Source of the DNA: Actinomadura macrotermitis
GTDB taxonomy: Bacteria; Actinomycetota; Actinomycetes; Streptosporangiales; Streptosporangiaceae
DNA length: 64,000 nucleotides
Assembly: GCF_009604375.1 (NCBI RefSeq)
Contig: NZ_WEGH01000005.1
Location: forward strand, 124,001 to 188,000
Direction: 5' to 3'
The position numbers and the translations under genes are program-made. Numbering within the stretch: the first letter of the stretch is position 1; every line of letters starts with the position of its first letter. Below are positions 43,061 through 52,147 of the stretch, in pieces. Under the pieces are notes generated by a model. The model did not search any database, was not told the DNA's origin, and worked only from the letters and a program-made list of their open reading frames with translations.

Positions 43061-44962
43061 TCAGGGCGCCGCGGGCGGCGGCGGCACGGGCCGCAGCACG
43101 GGCCGCAGCACGTCCAGCACCACCGGGTCCTCGATCGTGGACGGCACCACGACCTCGGCGCCGTCGGCGATGCCCCGCATCACCCCGCGCAGGATCTTGC
43201 CCGAGCGCGTCTTGGGCAGCGCCGGCACCACCGCGACCTCCTTCAGCGACGCGACCGGCCCGACCTGCTCGCGCACCATCGCCACCAGCTCGTCGCGCAG
43301 CTCCGCCGGATCGGGCCCGGCGCCGCTCTTCAGCACCACGAAGGCGCGCGGCACCTGCCCCTTCAGCGGGTCCGCGACGCCGATCACCGCGCACTCGGCG
43401 ACCGCCGGGTGCGCCGCGACGACCTCCTCCATCGCGCCGGTGGACAGCCGGTGCCCGGCGACGTTGATGACGTCGTCGGTGCGGCCCATCACCCACAGGT
43501 AGCCGTCGGCGTCCACGTGCCCGCCGTCGCCGGTGAGGTAGTGGCCGGGGTGGCGGGTCAGGTAGGACTCCACGAACCGCTCGTCGTCCTGCCAGAGGGT
43601 CGGCAGCGTGCCCGGCGGCAGCGGCAGCCGGATCACGATGTCGCCGTCCTCGCCCGGCGGCAGCGGCGAGCCGTCGGGTGCCAGCACCCGCACGTCGTAG
43701 CCGGGCACCGGCACCGACGGCGAGCCCGGCTTGACCGGCAGCGGCTCCAGCCCGCGCGGGTTCGCCGCGATCGGCCAGCCGGTCTCGGTCTGCCACCAGT
43801 GGTCGATGACGGGCCGCTCCAGCATCCGCGCGGCCCACCGGTAGGTCTCGGGGTCCAGCCGCTCGCCGGCCAGGAACAGGGTGTCCAGCGCCGACAGGTC
43901 GTACCGGCCGAGCATCAGGCCGTCGGGGTCCTCCCTCCTGATCGCGCGCAGCGCGGTCGGCGCGGCGAACAGCGCCTTGACGCGGTGCTGCTCGGCGACC
44001 CGCCAGAACGCGCCCGCGTCGGGGGTGCCGACCGGTTTGCCCTCGTACAGCACGGTGGTGCAGCCGGTCAGCAGCGGCCCGTAGACGATGTAGGAGTGGC
44101 CGACGACCCAGCCGACGTCCGAGGCCGCCCAGAACACGTCGCCGGGGCCGACACCGTAGACGTTCTCCATCGACCAGCGCAGCGCGACCGCGTGGCCGCC
44201 GTTGTCGCGCACCACGCCCTTCGGGCGGCCGGTCGTCCCCGAGGTGTACAGGATGTACAGCGGGTCGGTGGCCGCGACCGGCACGCACCCGGCGGGCTCG
44301 GCGCCGGCGACCGCCTCGTCCCACTCCACGTCGCGCGGGCGCACCAGGTCGGCGTGCAGCTGCGGGCGCTGGCGGATCACGCACCGGTCGACCTTGTGCG
44401 ACGCCAGCTCCAGCGCCCGGTCCAGCAGCGGCTTGTAGGGCACCACCCGCGTGCCCTCGATGCCGCAGGACGCCGACACCACGACCTTGGGGCGGGCGTC
44501 GTCGACGCGGGCGGCCAGCTCCTTGGCGGCGAACCCGCCGAACACCACCGAGTGCACCGCGCCGAGCCGGGCGCAGGCCAGCATCGCCACGACCGCCTCG
44601 GGGATCATCGGCAGGTAGATCACCACCCGGTCGCCGCGGTCCACCCCGAGCGCGCGCAGCGCCCCGGCGAACCGGGCGACCAGCCCGGTCAGCTCGCGGT
44701 AGCTGTAGGTCCGCGCGGTGCCGGTGACGGGGCTGTCGTAGACCAGCGCGGCCTGCTCGCCGCGGCCCTCGTCCACGTGCCGGTCCAGGGCGTTGTCGCA
44801 GGTGTTCAGCTCGCCGCCGGTGAACCAGCGGTAGAACGGGGGCGCCCCGTCGTCCAGCACCCGGTCCGGCGGGACCAGCCAGCGGACGTCCCGCGCGGCC
44901 AGGCCCCAGAACCGGGTGGGATCGGCGATGCTGCGTTCGTACGCTGCGGCGTAGGCGCCCAT
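43061..44962 (-). CDS. prpE: Propionyl-CoA synthetase-type acyl-CoA ligase
   Basis: 633 residues. The N-terminal acetyl-CoA-synthetase-like region has RFWGLAARDVRWLVPPDRVLDD and TGGELNTCDNALDRHVDEGRG, typical of PrpE. ATP-binding P-loop YTSGTTGRPKGVVRDNGGH, adenylate motif WWQTETGWPI, hinge GRTDDVINVAGHRLSTG, and catalytic lysine in PKTRSGKILRG. PrpE activates propionate (and other short acids) to the CoA ester. The catalytic lysine is a classic target of Sir2 deacylation in bacteria. ATG 44962 has GGAGGAC upstream. Monocistronic. Confidence 0.92.
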   Translation of the reverse strand: MGAYAAAYERSIADPTRFWGLAARDVRWLVPPDRVLDDGAPPFYRWFTGGELNTCDNALDRHVDEGRGEQAALVYDSPVTGTARTYSYRELTGLVARFAGALRALGVDRGDRVVIYLPMIPEAVVAMLACARLGAVHSVVFGGFAAKELAARVDDARPKVVVSASCGIEGTRVVPYKPLLDRALELASHKVDRCVIRQRPQLHADLVRPRDVEWDEAVAGAEPAGCVPVAATDPLYILYTSGTTGRPKGVVRDNGGHAVALRWSMENVYGVGPGDVFWAASDVGWVVGHSYIVYGPLLTGCTTVLYEGKPVGTPDAGAFWRVAEQHRVKALFAAPTALRAIRREDPDGLMLGRYDLSALDTLFLAGERLDPETYRWAARMLERPVIDHWWQTETGWPIAANPRGLEPLPVKPGSPSVPVPGYDVRVLAPDGSPLPPGEDGDIVIRLPLPPGTLPTLWQDDERFVESYLTRHPGHYLTGDGGHVDADGYLWVMGRTDDVINVAGHRLSTGAMEEVVAAHPAVAECAVIGVADPLKGQVPRAFVVLKSGAGPDPAELRDELVAMVREQVGPVASLKEVAVVPALPKTRSGKILRGVMRGIADGAEVVVPSTIEDPVVLDVLRPVLRPVPPPPAAP

Positions 44963-45070
44963 GTCGTCCTCCGAACCTCGGCACGTCCCGATGACGGTTT
45001 CGGGGCGTACCCCCTATAGGGCAGGTCCGGCACGCCGCGCGTCAAGGGCCCGCGCCGGGGATCCGCGCCG

Positions 45071-46504
45071 TCAGGCGTGCCGCGCGTGCCGCAGGCCGTG
45101 CGCGACCGCGACCGCGGCGGCGAGCGCGGCGCCCGCGGCCACGATCCAGAAGCACGCCTCGTAGGCGCGCAGCGTGGGGACCTGGGTGCGCGCGATGGTG
45201 TGGCCGCTCAGCACCGCCGCGGTCACCGCGCCCGCGATGCTGCCGCCGGTGGTGCGCACCAGCGAGTTGATGCCGCTGGCGATGCCGCTCTGGTCCATCG
45301 GCACGTGCTGGACGGCGAGGGTGCCGAGGGCGGCGTAGGCGATGCCGAAGCCGATGCCCTGCACGGCGCTGAAGCCGAGCATGTCGTAGCCGTGGGAGTT
45401 GGAGACCGCGAGCCACACGTAGCTGAGGCCGGCGAACACCGACCCGATGGCGAGGGTGAAGGCGGGGCCGATGCGGGCCGCGATCCGGCCGGCCATCGAG
45501 GAGAAGACCAGCATCGTGACGGTGCTCGGCAGCATGTACAGGCCGACGTCCAGCACCGAGCCGCTCAGCCCGTACCCGACCTTGTCCTTCGGGGTCTGCA
45601 CGAAGCTGGAGATCAGGGTGAACGCGGCGAACATCGAGAAGCCGAGCAGGATCGAGGCCAGGTTGGCCGACAGCGACTGCGGGCCGGCCAGCAGCCGCAG
45701 CCGCACCAGCGGCTCGGCCACCCGCGACTCCACCACGACCCACACGGCGCAGAGCACGGCGGCGGCGGCGAACAGGCCGAGCACGCCGCCCGACGTCCAG
45801 CCCCAGCGGTTGCCCTGGCTGATGCCGAGCAGCAGGCAGACCAGCCAGCCGGCCAGCAGCACGGCGCCGAGGACGTCGGGGCGGCCGCCGGTGCGGGTGC
45901 CGACGTCGGGCGCGCTGACGGCGATCAGCACCAGCCCGGCCGCGGCGAGCGCGGCGGTGCCCCAGAAGACCGGGTGGTGGCTGGGGGTGTGGTCGGCGAT
46001 GACGCCGGTGGCGAGCATGCCGAGGGTGCCGCCGACGCCCATGGTGGCGCTGACGATGCCGATCGCGGTCATCACCCGCTCGCGCGGGAAGGTGTCGCGG
46101 ATCATGCCGATGGCCAGCGGGATGAGCGCCGCCGAGGTGCCCTGCAGGGCGCGCCCGGCGACCAGGACCGGCAGCGAGCCCGACACGGCGCACACCACCG
46201 AGCCGGTCACCAGCAGCGCCATCGCGACCAGCACCATCTTCTTCTTGCCGTACATGTCGCCGAACCGCGACAGCAGCGGGGTGGCCACCGCGCCGGCCAG
46301 CAGCGAGGCGGTGAACACCCAGGTCACCGCGGTGACCGAGGCGTCGAAGCGGGCCATCAGGCGGGGGAGCAGCGGGATGACGACGGTCTGCTGCACCGAG
46401 ACCACCATCCCGGCGGTGGCGAGGGCGAGCAGGACCAGCCCGGGACGCACCGGGGGGCCGGCGGTCTCGGGCTTTTCGGAGACCGCCGTCGTGGCGCCGG
46501 CCAT
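45071..46504 (-). CDS. MFS drug exporter (DHA2/EmrB-like)
   Basis: 477 residues with about 14 membrane helices. Motif A between helices 2 and 3 is LLSRFGDMYGKKKMVLVA, motif C-like GxxxGP region ATMGVGGTLGMLATGVIADH. This is the drug:H+ antiporter group with 14 helices. ATG 46504 has GGAGG upstream. It is divergent from the MarR gene with a shared 96-base region containing a perfect 17-base palindrome, so the MarR protein almost certainly represses it. Confidence 0.92.
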   Translation of the reverse strand: MAGATTAVSEKPETAGPPVRPGLVLLALATAGMVVSVQQTVVIPLLPRLMARFDASVTAVTWVFTASLLAGAVATPLLSRFGDMYGKKKMVLVAMALLVTGSVVCAVSGSLPVLVAGRALQGTSAALIPLAIGMIRDTFPRERVMTAIGIVSATMGVGGTLGMLATGVIADHTPSHHPVFWGTAALAAAGLVLIAVSAPDVGTRTGGRPDVLGAVLLAGWLVCLLLGISQGNRWGWTSGGVLGLFAAAAVLCAVWVVVESRVAEPLVRLRLLAGPQSLSANLASILLGFSMFAAFTLISSFVQTPKDKVGYGLSGSVLDVGLYMLPSTVTMLVFSSMAGRIAARIGPAFTLAIGSVFAGLSYVWLAVSNSHGYDMLGFSAVQGIGFGIAYAALGTLAVQHVPMDQSGIASGINSLVRTTGGSIAGAVTAAVLSGHTIARTQVPTLRAYEACFWIVAAGAALAAAVAVAHGLRHARHA

Positions 46505-46562
46505 GGAACCTCCAGGAGAGGGGGAGCGCGCCGGGGGCCCGGCGACCACGCGATCGTACTCC

Positions 46563-46579
46563 TTACTTAAGTTAAGTAA
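46563..46579. promoter_or_regulatory. Palindromic MarR operator
   Basis: TTACTTAA-G-TTAAGTAA is a perfect 8+1+8 palindrome, an AT-rich island in a very GC-rich region, centred between the exporter and MarR start codons. It overlaps TAATAT (46577-46582), a likely -10 for the marR transcript. Confidence 0.8.
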
Positions 46580-46600
46580 TATGGCTGTAAGGTGGATCAC

Positions 46601-47137
46601 ATGTCGCCGTCGCAGCAGGTCACCGTTCCCATCGAGGTGCCCGGGGAGATCGCCGAGATCGAGCGCGCGCTGACCCGGGTCGCGCATCTGCTCACCCGGG
46701 TCCGCCAGCACGACCGCACCGTCGCGGCGGCCGGCGTCCCGGTCGACCGCGCCGCCGTGCCGCTGCTGCGGCTGCTGGCCGACAACGGCGAGCCGATGCG
46801 CCCCGGCGAGATCGCCGCCCGGCTCGCGGTGGAGGCCCCGCACGTCACCCGGCAGGTGCAGCGGCTGGAGAAGGCCGGCTACGTCGACCGGGTGCCCGAC
46901 CCCGACGACCGCCGCGCCCAGCGCGTCCGGCTCCGCCCGGCGGGCGCCGACGCCGTCGAGTGCGTGCGCGCCGCCGGCCGCCGCTGGATGGCCGGCGCCC
47001 TGGCCGGCTGGTCGCCCGAGGAGCGCGCGCGGCTGGCCGATCTCGTCCACCGGATGGTCGACGACTTCGTCGCCTACGCCGCCTCCGACTGCGACCACTT
47101 CGGCATTTCGGGCCGTCCGGGCGGCCCCGGCCACTGA
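46601..47137 (+). CDS. MarR-family regulator of the divergent exporter
   Basis: 178 residues. MarR winged helix: MRPGEIAARLAVEAPHVTRQVQRLEKAGYVDRVPDPDDRRAQRVRL (about residues 66-111), flanked by helical dimerisation regions. ATG 46601 was chosen because AAGGTGG lies 5 bases upstream (GTG 46592 is in frame). MarR proteins lose DNA binding on contact with small aromatic ligands or oxidants; the ligand here is unknown. selA begins 62 bases after its stop, but has its own leaderless promoter. Confidence 0.92.
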   Translation: MSPSQQVTVPIEVPGEIAEIERALTRVAHLLTRVRQHDRTVAAAGVPVDRAAVPLLRLLADNGEPMRPGEIAARLAVEAPHVTRQVQRLEKAGYVDRVPDPDDRRAQRVRLRPAGADAVECVRAAGRRWMAGALAGWSPEERARLADLVHRMVDDFVAYAASDCDHFGISGRPGGPGH

Positions 47138-47187
47138 CGATCTCACTCCGCGGACAAGATCGCCTTCCGTGACGGGCCCGGCCTCCC

Positions 47188-47193
47188 TAGGGT
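47188..47193 (+). promoter_or_regulatory. -10 element of leaderless selA-selB transcript
   Basis: TAGGGT ends 6 bases before GTG 47200; no Shine-Dalgarno is present. A weak -35 candidate may lie around 47164-47170. Confidence 0.45.
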
Positions 47194-47199
47194 TGGCTG

Positions 47200-48489
47200 G
47201 TGGACCAACGGCGTCTCGTCCCCCGCACCGACGCCGTCCTGGCCGACCCGGACCTGACCGCCGCCGCCGCGCGGCTCGGCCGCCGGATCGTCAAGGACGC
47301 CGTCACCGCCGCGCAGCGGCGTGCCCGCGCCGGCCAGATCCCGCCCGGGGCCGTCGCCGCCGAGGCGCTGCGCGCCCTGCCCCCGCACGCCGCCGCCCTG
47401 CGGCCGGTGCTGAACGCCACCGGCGTCCTGCTGCACACCAACCTCGGCCGCGCCCCCTGGTCGGCCGCCGCCCGCGACGCCGCCGCGGCCGCGGCCGGCT
47501 GCGCCGACGTGGAGTACGACCTGGCGACCGGCCGCCGCGGCCCGCGCGGCGCCGGCGCCCTCGCCGCGCTGCGCGCCGCCTGCCCGCCCGCGCGGGCCGC
47601 GCAGGTGGTCAACAACAACGCCGCCGCGCTCGTCCTCGCCGCCACCGCCCTGGCCGCCGGCCGCGAGATCGTCGTCTCGCGCGGCGAGATGGTGGAGATC
47701 GGCGACGGGTTCCGGCTGCCCGACCTGCTCGCCTCGACCGGCGCCCGGCTGCGCGAGGTCGGCACCACCAACCGCACCACCGCCGCCGACTACGCCGCCG
47801 CGATCGGCCCGGACACCGGGTTCGTGCTGAAGGTGCACCCGTCCAACTTCCGCGTCGTCGGGTTCACCGCCGAGGCCGCCGTCGCCGACCTGGCGTCCCT
47901 GCCGGTCCCGCTCGTGGCCGACATCGGCTCCGGCCTGCTCGCGCCCGACCCCGCCCTGCCCGGCGAGCCCGACGCCGCCACCGCCCTGTCGGCCGGCGCC
48001 GACCTGGTCACCGCCAGCGGCGACAAGCTCCTCGGCGGCCCGCAGGCCGGCCTGCTCCTCGGCGACCCCGCCGTCGTGGACCGGCTGCGCCGCCACCCCC
48101 TCTACCGGGCGCTGCGCGTGGACAAGACCACCCTCGCCGCGCTGGAGGCCACCCTGACCGGGCCGACGCCGCCCGTCACCCGCATGCTGCACGCCGCCGC
48201 CGGGGACCTGCGCGCCCGCGCCGAGACGCTGGCCGGGGACCTGGCCGCGCACGGCGTCGACGCCCGCGCCGTCGACTGCACGGCCGCCGTCGGCGGCGGC
48301 GGGGCGCCCGGCGTCGCACTGCCCAGCTCCGCCGTCGCGCTCCCCGCGCGCCACGAGGCCGCCCTCCGCTCCCACCGCGTCATCGGACGCGTCGAGGACG
48401 GGCGCCTCCTGCTCGACCTGCGCTCGGTCGACCCGGCCGACGACGCCGCCCTCCGCTCCGCCGTGCTCGCCTCCCTGGAAGGGCCCTGA
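47200..48489 (+). CDS. selA: L-seryl-tRNA(Sec) selenium transferase
   Basis: 429 residues. PLP-binding lysine K276 in TASGDKLLGGPQAG; other family strings are VLNATGVLLHTNLGRAPW, VVNNNAAALVLAA, VGTTNRTTAADYAAAI and VADIGSGLLAPDP. SelA converts Ser-tRNA(Sec) to Sec-tRNA(Sec) with selenophosphate from SelD. The stop overlaps selB by 1 base (TGATG). The C-terminal half (VDCTAAVGGGGAPGVALPSSAVAL) is also typical. The tRNA(Sec) gene selC was not found in the window. Confidence 0.96.
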   Translation: MDQRRLVPRTDAVLADPDLTAAAARLGRRIVKDAVTAAQRRARAGQIPPGAVAAEALRALPPHAAALRPVLNATGVLLHTNLGRAPWSAAARDAAAAAAGCADVEYDLATGRRGPRGAGALAALRAACPPARAAQVVNNNAAALVLAATALAAGREIVVSRGEMVEIGDGFRLPDLLASTGARLREVGTTNRTTAADYAAAIGPDTGFVLKVHPSNFRVVGFTAEAAVADLASLPVPLVADIGSGLLAPDPALPGEPDAATALSAGADLVTASGDKLLGGPQAGLLLGDPAVVDRLRRHPLYRALRVDKTTLAALEATLTGPTPPVTRMLHAAAGDLRARAETLAGDLAAHGVDARAVDCTAAVGGGGAPGVALPSSAVALPARHEAALRSHRVIGRVEDGRLLLDLRSVDPADDAALRSAVLASLEGP

Positions 48490-50234
48490 TGCAGGTCGTC
48501 GCCACCGCCGGACACGTGGACCACGGCAAGTCCACCCTCGTGCGGGCCCTCACCGGCATGGACCCCGACCGGCTCGCCGAGGAGAAGCGCCGGGGCCTCA
48601 CCCTGGACCTCGGCTACGCCTGGACCGACCTGCCCTCGGGGGAGCGGCTCGCCCTCGTCGACGTCCCCGGCCACGAGCGGTTCGTCACCACCATGCTCGC
48701 CGGCGTCGGGCCCGTCCCCGCGGTGCTGCTCGCCGTCGCCGCCGACGAGGGCTGGATGCCGCAGACCGAGGAGCACCTGGCCGCCATCGAGGCCCTCGGC
48801 GTCCGGCACGCCGTGCTCGCCGTCACCCGCGCCGACGTCGCCGACCCCACGCTCGTGCTCCGCCAGGCCCGCGAACGGCTCGCCAAGACCGCGCTGCGCG
48901 GCGCCGAGGCCGTCGCGGTCGGCGCGCCGACCGGACAAGGCGTGCCCGAGCTCGCCGCCGCCCTGGACCGGCTCGCCGCCCGGCTGCCCATCCCCGACGC
49001 CGCCGCGCCGGTCCGGCTGTGGATCGACCGCGCCTTCACCGTCGCCGGCAGCGGCACCGTCGTCACCGGCACCCTGCCCGCCGGGACCGTGCGCACCGGC
49101 GACGAGCTGGTCCTCATGCCCGCCGGCACCCGGGTGCGGGTCCGCGCCATCGAGTCGGCCAAGCAGCCCCGCGACCTGGTCGAGGGCGTCGCCCGCGTCG
49201 CGCTGAACCTGCGCGGGATCGCCCGCGACCAGGTCGCCCGCGGCATGTGCCTGGTCACCGCCGACGCCTGGACGCCCACCACCTGCGTGGACGTGCGGAC
49301 CCGCTTCGGGCAGGCCTCCGGCCGCCTGGCCCGCCAGATGACCCTGCACATCGGCTCGGCCGCCGTCCCGGTCCGGCTGCGCCCCCTCGGCCCCGACACC
49401 GCGCGCCTCACCCTGAACGCCCGGCTGCCGCTGCACGTCGGCGACACCGCGCTGCTGCGCGACCCGGACCGGCGCACCGTCGCGGGCGTCAGCGTCCTGG
49501 ACGTCCGCCCGCCCACCCTGGTCCGGCGCGGCGCCGCCGCCGCCCGCGCCCGCGAGCTGGCCGCCTGGCCCGACCGGCCCGACGGCGCGGTCCTGCTGCG
49601 CCGCCACGGCATCCTGCGCCGCGCCGACCTGGCCGTCATGGGCTGCGCCGAGCCGCCGCGCGCCGTCGCGCTGGACGGCGGCTGGCTCGCCGACCCGGCG
49701 CACTGGGAATCGCTGCGGCAGCGGCTGGCCGACGAGCTCGAACGGCACGCCGCCGACCGCCCCCTCGCCCCCGGCATCCCGCTGGAGACGGCGCGGCTGA
49801 AGCTCGGCCTGCCCGCCCGGCAGCTCGTCACGGCCCTGGTGCGGCCGCCGCTGCGCGTGGAGGCCGGCCGCGTCCACGCGCCCGGGCTGCCGCCGCAGAT
49901 CACCGAGGCCGTCGACCGGCTGCGCGCCGAACTGGCCCCCGCCCCCTTCCAGGCCCCGACGAGCGACCGCCTCGCCGAACTGGGCCTCACCCCGGGCGTC
50001 CAGGCCGCCGCGGCGCAGGCGGGCCTGGTCCTGCGGCTGCCGGACGGGATCGTCCTGCTCCCGGGCGCCGACCGGGCCGCCCTGCGGATCCTGGACGGCC
50101 TGCCGCAGCCCTTCACCGTCTCCCAGGCCCGCACGGCCCTGGACACGAGCCGCCGCGTGGCGATCGCGCTCCTGGAGCACCTCGACCGCGAGGGCCTCAC
50201 CCGCCGCCTCGGCGACGGCCGTCAGACGGCGTAG
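48489..50234 (+). CDS. selB: Selenocysteine-specific elongation factor SelB
   Basis: 581 residues. GTPase domain: G1 GHVDHGKS (8-15), G3 DVPGHE, and G4-like TRAD; EF-Tu-like domains 2 and 3 follow (e.g. DRAFTVAGSGTVVTGTL), and the C-terminal third (about 370-581) holds the winged-helix repeats that bind SECIS RNA hairpins (LLRRHGILRRADLAVMG; FTVSQARTALDTSRRVAIALLEHLDREGLTRR). SelB delivers Sec-tRNA(Sec) to UGA codons. Overlaps selA at its start; its last 13 bases overlap the convergent MDMPI-fold gene. Confidence 0.96.
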   Translation: MQVVATAGHVDHGKSTLVRALTGMDPDRLAEEKRRGLTLDLGYAWTDLPSGERLALVDVPGHERFVTTMLAGVGPVPAVLLAVAADEGWMPQTEEHLAAIEALGVRHAVLAVTRADVADPTLVLRQARERLAKTALRGAEAVAVGAPTGQGVPELAAALDRLAARLPIPDAAAPVRLWIDRAFTVAGSGTVVTGTLPAGTVRTGDELVLMPAGTRVRVRAIESAKQPRDLVEGVARVALNLRGIARDQVARGMCLVTADAWTPTTCVDVRTRFGQASGRLARQMTLHIGSAAVPVRLRPLGPDTARLTLNARLPLHVGDTALLRDPDRRTVAGVSVLDVRPPTLVRRGAAAARARELAAWPDRPDGAVLLRRHGILRRADLAVMGCAEPPRAVALDGGWLADPAHWESLRQRLADELERHAADRPLAPGIPLETARLKLGLPARQLVTALVRPPLRVEAGRVHAPGLPPQITEAVDRLRAELAPAPFQAPTSDRLAELGLTPGVQAAAAQAGLVLRLPDGIVLLPGADRAALRILDGLPQPFTVSQARTALDTSRRVAIALLEHLDREGLTRRLGDGRQTA

Positions 50235-50956
50235 TTGCGCATCACCTGAAGCGCCGCCTTCGCATACGGCCCCTCGGCGGCGAGCGAGGTGTCCTCGGGG
50301 CGCAGGCGGCGCGCGCCCACCCGGCAGAACTCGGCCGCCGAACCCCGGATCACCGACTCGCCGTCCCCGAACCGCCACTCCTCCCCGCCGGGACCGGTGA
50401 GCTCGCACCGCACCGGGCCGCCCGGCACCCCCGCGACCTTGAACGCGTACGGCAGCGTCCGCTGGGCGAGCCGCGCGATGTGCCGCAGCCGCGCGGTGTC
50501 GGGGTAGCCGATCCCGAGCGGGCCGGTGATGTCGAGGGCGTGGGCCCAGTGCTCGGCCATGCGCGTCGCGGCCAGCGTGCGCGGCGACAGCGGAACGGCG
50601 GCCCAGGACAGGCGCGCCCCGTCCGGGCAGGCCCGCAAGGCCGCGACCGAAGCGGTCCGCGCGTCCCGCCACCGCGCGAGCACCTCCGCGCCGGACGCGC
50701 CCCGCTCCTGCCGGACCCGGCCGTCCATCAGCTCGTCCAGCGGCACGCCCTCCTCCCGGGCGAAGGCCCCGTCCCGCCCGCCGGCCGACAGGACGACCAT
50801 CTCCTCGGACTGCGTCAGATGGAGCACCACGTCGCAGACCGTCCACCCGGCGGCCGCGGACGGCGCGTCCCACTGCCCGGGCGCCAACCCGGCGAGGACC
50901 CCGTCGAGCCGCTCGTACTCGGCGGCCAGATCGTCGAAAATAGCTGTGTCGGCCAT
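50222..50956 (-). CDS. DinB/MDMPI-fold protein, TIGR03084-like
   Basis: 244 residues. The N-terminal four-helix bundle has the WTVCDVVLHLTQSEEMVVLS segment with His residues, and MAEHWAHALDI further on, giving the three metal-binding His of the mycothiol-dependent maleylpyruvate isomerase N-domain. C-terminal part LPYAFKVAG...GEEWRFGDGESVIRGSAAEFCRVG is the SCP2-like helper domain. Probably a mycothiol-dependent metalloenzyme, substrate unknown. ATG 50956 (AGGG 7 bases upstream) chosen over GTG 50959. Its 3' end overlaps selB by 13 bases. Confidence 0.85.
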   Translation of the reverse strand: MADTAIFDDLAAEYERLDGVLAGLAPGQWDAPSAAAGWTVCDVVLHLTQSEEMVVLSAGGRDGAFAREEGVPLDELMDGRVRQERGASGAEVLARWRDARTASVAALRACPDGARLSWAAVPLSPRTLAATRMAEHWAHALDITGPLGIGYPDTARLRHIARLAQRTLPYAFKVAGVPGGPVRCELTGPGGEEWRFGDGESVIRGSAAEFCRVGARRLRPEDTSLAAEGPYAKAALQVMRNYAV

Positions 50957-51001
50957 CACAGCACCCTACCGAACCAGATTCGGCTTGATGACTGCAGATG
51001 T

Positions 51002-51010
51002 GAGGTCATC
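51002..51010. repeat. Left copy of 9-bp inverted repeat flanking the endonuclease ORF
   Basis: GAGGTCATC spans the endonuclease stop codon region; its reverse complement is at 51978-51986, directly before the start codon. Confidence 0.5.
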
Positions 51011-51977
51011 GAGATGCTCCGGGCTGCTTTCCGTGCGTGCCCTGGAGCATCCAGCGCCTCATCTGGATGCTCTTCTCGGTGCGCCCCAGTGACTGAGCGG
51101 CATCGGGGATCGTCATGCTCCAGATGGCGGCGTCCTCCGCCTCGGTCCATCTTCTGCGAGCTGAGCGGGCCCGCATTCCGGGCGGTCGAGACCAGGTGGA
51201 TATGGAAACGGCGCGCGCAGCCTTGCGCTCGAGAGCGAGGCAGTCCTTGTAGTACATCCAGTCGGCCATCTCCAGGGCGGCCTCCATGGTGACCATCAGG
51301 TTGTACACACCGTCACGCTTGTTGCGGTTCACAACCCGCTGTCGTCCGGTGACCTCGAAGACTTTTTCGCAGAAGTACTCGATCATCGCGGAACTTGCGG
51401 TCGTGAAGCCGATGAACGGATATCCCCTTGCCGTGAAGCCGAGCGAGCCGTCGGCATCGACCAGGCCGCGTGTGTAGTCACGTTCGCTGAACGGCGGAAC
51501 CGGCGGTCGGACCGTCATGGATTTCCGGCCGGGTGGAAGTCCTAGGAGGCTCAGCGCCAATCGTGCCTCAAAGGAGTGGAAGGACCATGTCGCCGACGAG
51601 TGATCGCCTTCCGTGAAATTCGTCCTCCTTGTGCGATGGGAAATAGTGGATCGACACGGTATCAACTCTTGAAATTTCTGCAGCAAGGGTGCATCGGAGG
51701 CTTTGATCTCGATGGAAACACGTCCTCGATGCCGGGAACCCAGCGAATGTGAACCGTCGGCCTGCAGGAAGCCGAACAGATACGCCATGTCAGGCCTGGT
51801 TATATCGAACAGTGATGACAGGGACGTGACGCTCATGGCCTTCGGCCGGGACTTTTCTGGCGGTGGGCGCTCGCTTTTGGGCGTCGCCTTGGTCCACCGC
51901 TTGTAGTGCATCCTGCACATCCCGCGTGCTGCGACGGGGCGTTGGCAACCGACTTCGGCGCAGCCGGAAGCAGACAT
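51006..51977 (-). CDS. Free-standing LAGLIDADG homing endonuclease
   Basis: 323 residues from ATG 51977 (GAGG 6 bases upstream); the frame stays open to 52121. Domain order: zinc-finger-like C6-x4-C11...C21-x2-H24; first LAGLIDADG helix LFGFLQADGSH (68-78); second TRGLVDADGSLGF (169-181); C-terminal SANT/Myb-like helix-turn-helix (RRWTEAEDAAIWSMTIPDAAQSLGRTEKSIQMRRW, 275-309). Two LAGLIDADG motifs make it a monomeric enzyme. It is not inside an intron or intein that I can see. GC and codon use are clearly lower than the neighbours, so recent transfer is likely. Divergent from rtcB with 205 bases between. Confidence 0.85.
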   Translation of the reverse strand: MSASGCAEVGCQRPVAARGMCRMHYKRWTKATPKSERPPPEKSRPKAMSVTSLSSLFDITRPDMAYLFGFLQADGSHSLGSRHRGRVSIEIKASDAPLLQKFQELIPCRSTISHRTRRTNFTEGDHSSATWSFHSFEARLALSLLGLPPGRKSMTVRPPVPPFSERDYTRGLVDADGSLGFTARGYPFIGFTTASSAMIEYFCEKVFEVTGRQRVVNRNKRDGVYNLMVTMEAALEMADWMYYKDCLALERKAARAVSISTWSRPPGMRARSARRRWTEAEDAAIWSMTIPDAAQSLGRTEKSIQMRRWMLQGTHGKQPGASR

Positions 51978-51986
51978 GATGACCTC
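51978..51986. repeat. Right copy of the inverted repeat flanking the endonuclease ORF
   Basis: GATGACCTC, the exact complement of the copy at 51002-51010. The repeat includes the Shine-Dalgarno GAGG, so partial chance similarity is possible. Confidence 0.45.
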
Positions 51987-52132
51987 GCTCTCCTGGGTAA
52001 CGTCCGTAGAGGGACATGTCATTTTCCTCGGCAGGCAAGATCGCTGTGGTGGATCGCGGTAATCGGCCTCTGCGGCGAGGTGTGCATGTGAGGCTCGGAC
52101 GCGAAAACAGGTTGACCTCATTCGAGGCTTCT

Positions 52133-52147
52133 GGCCTCATAGAGGCC
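52133..52147. other. Small hairpin upstream of rtcB
   Basis: GGCCTC-ATA-GAGGCC, 35 bases before the rtcB start; may be a 5'-UTR hairpin of the rtcB mRNA. Confidence 0.4.
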
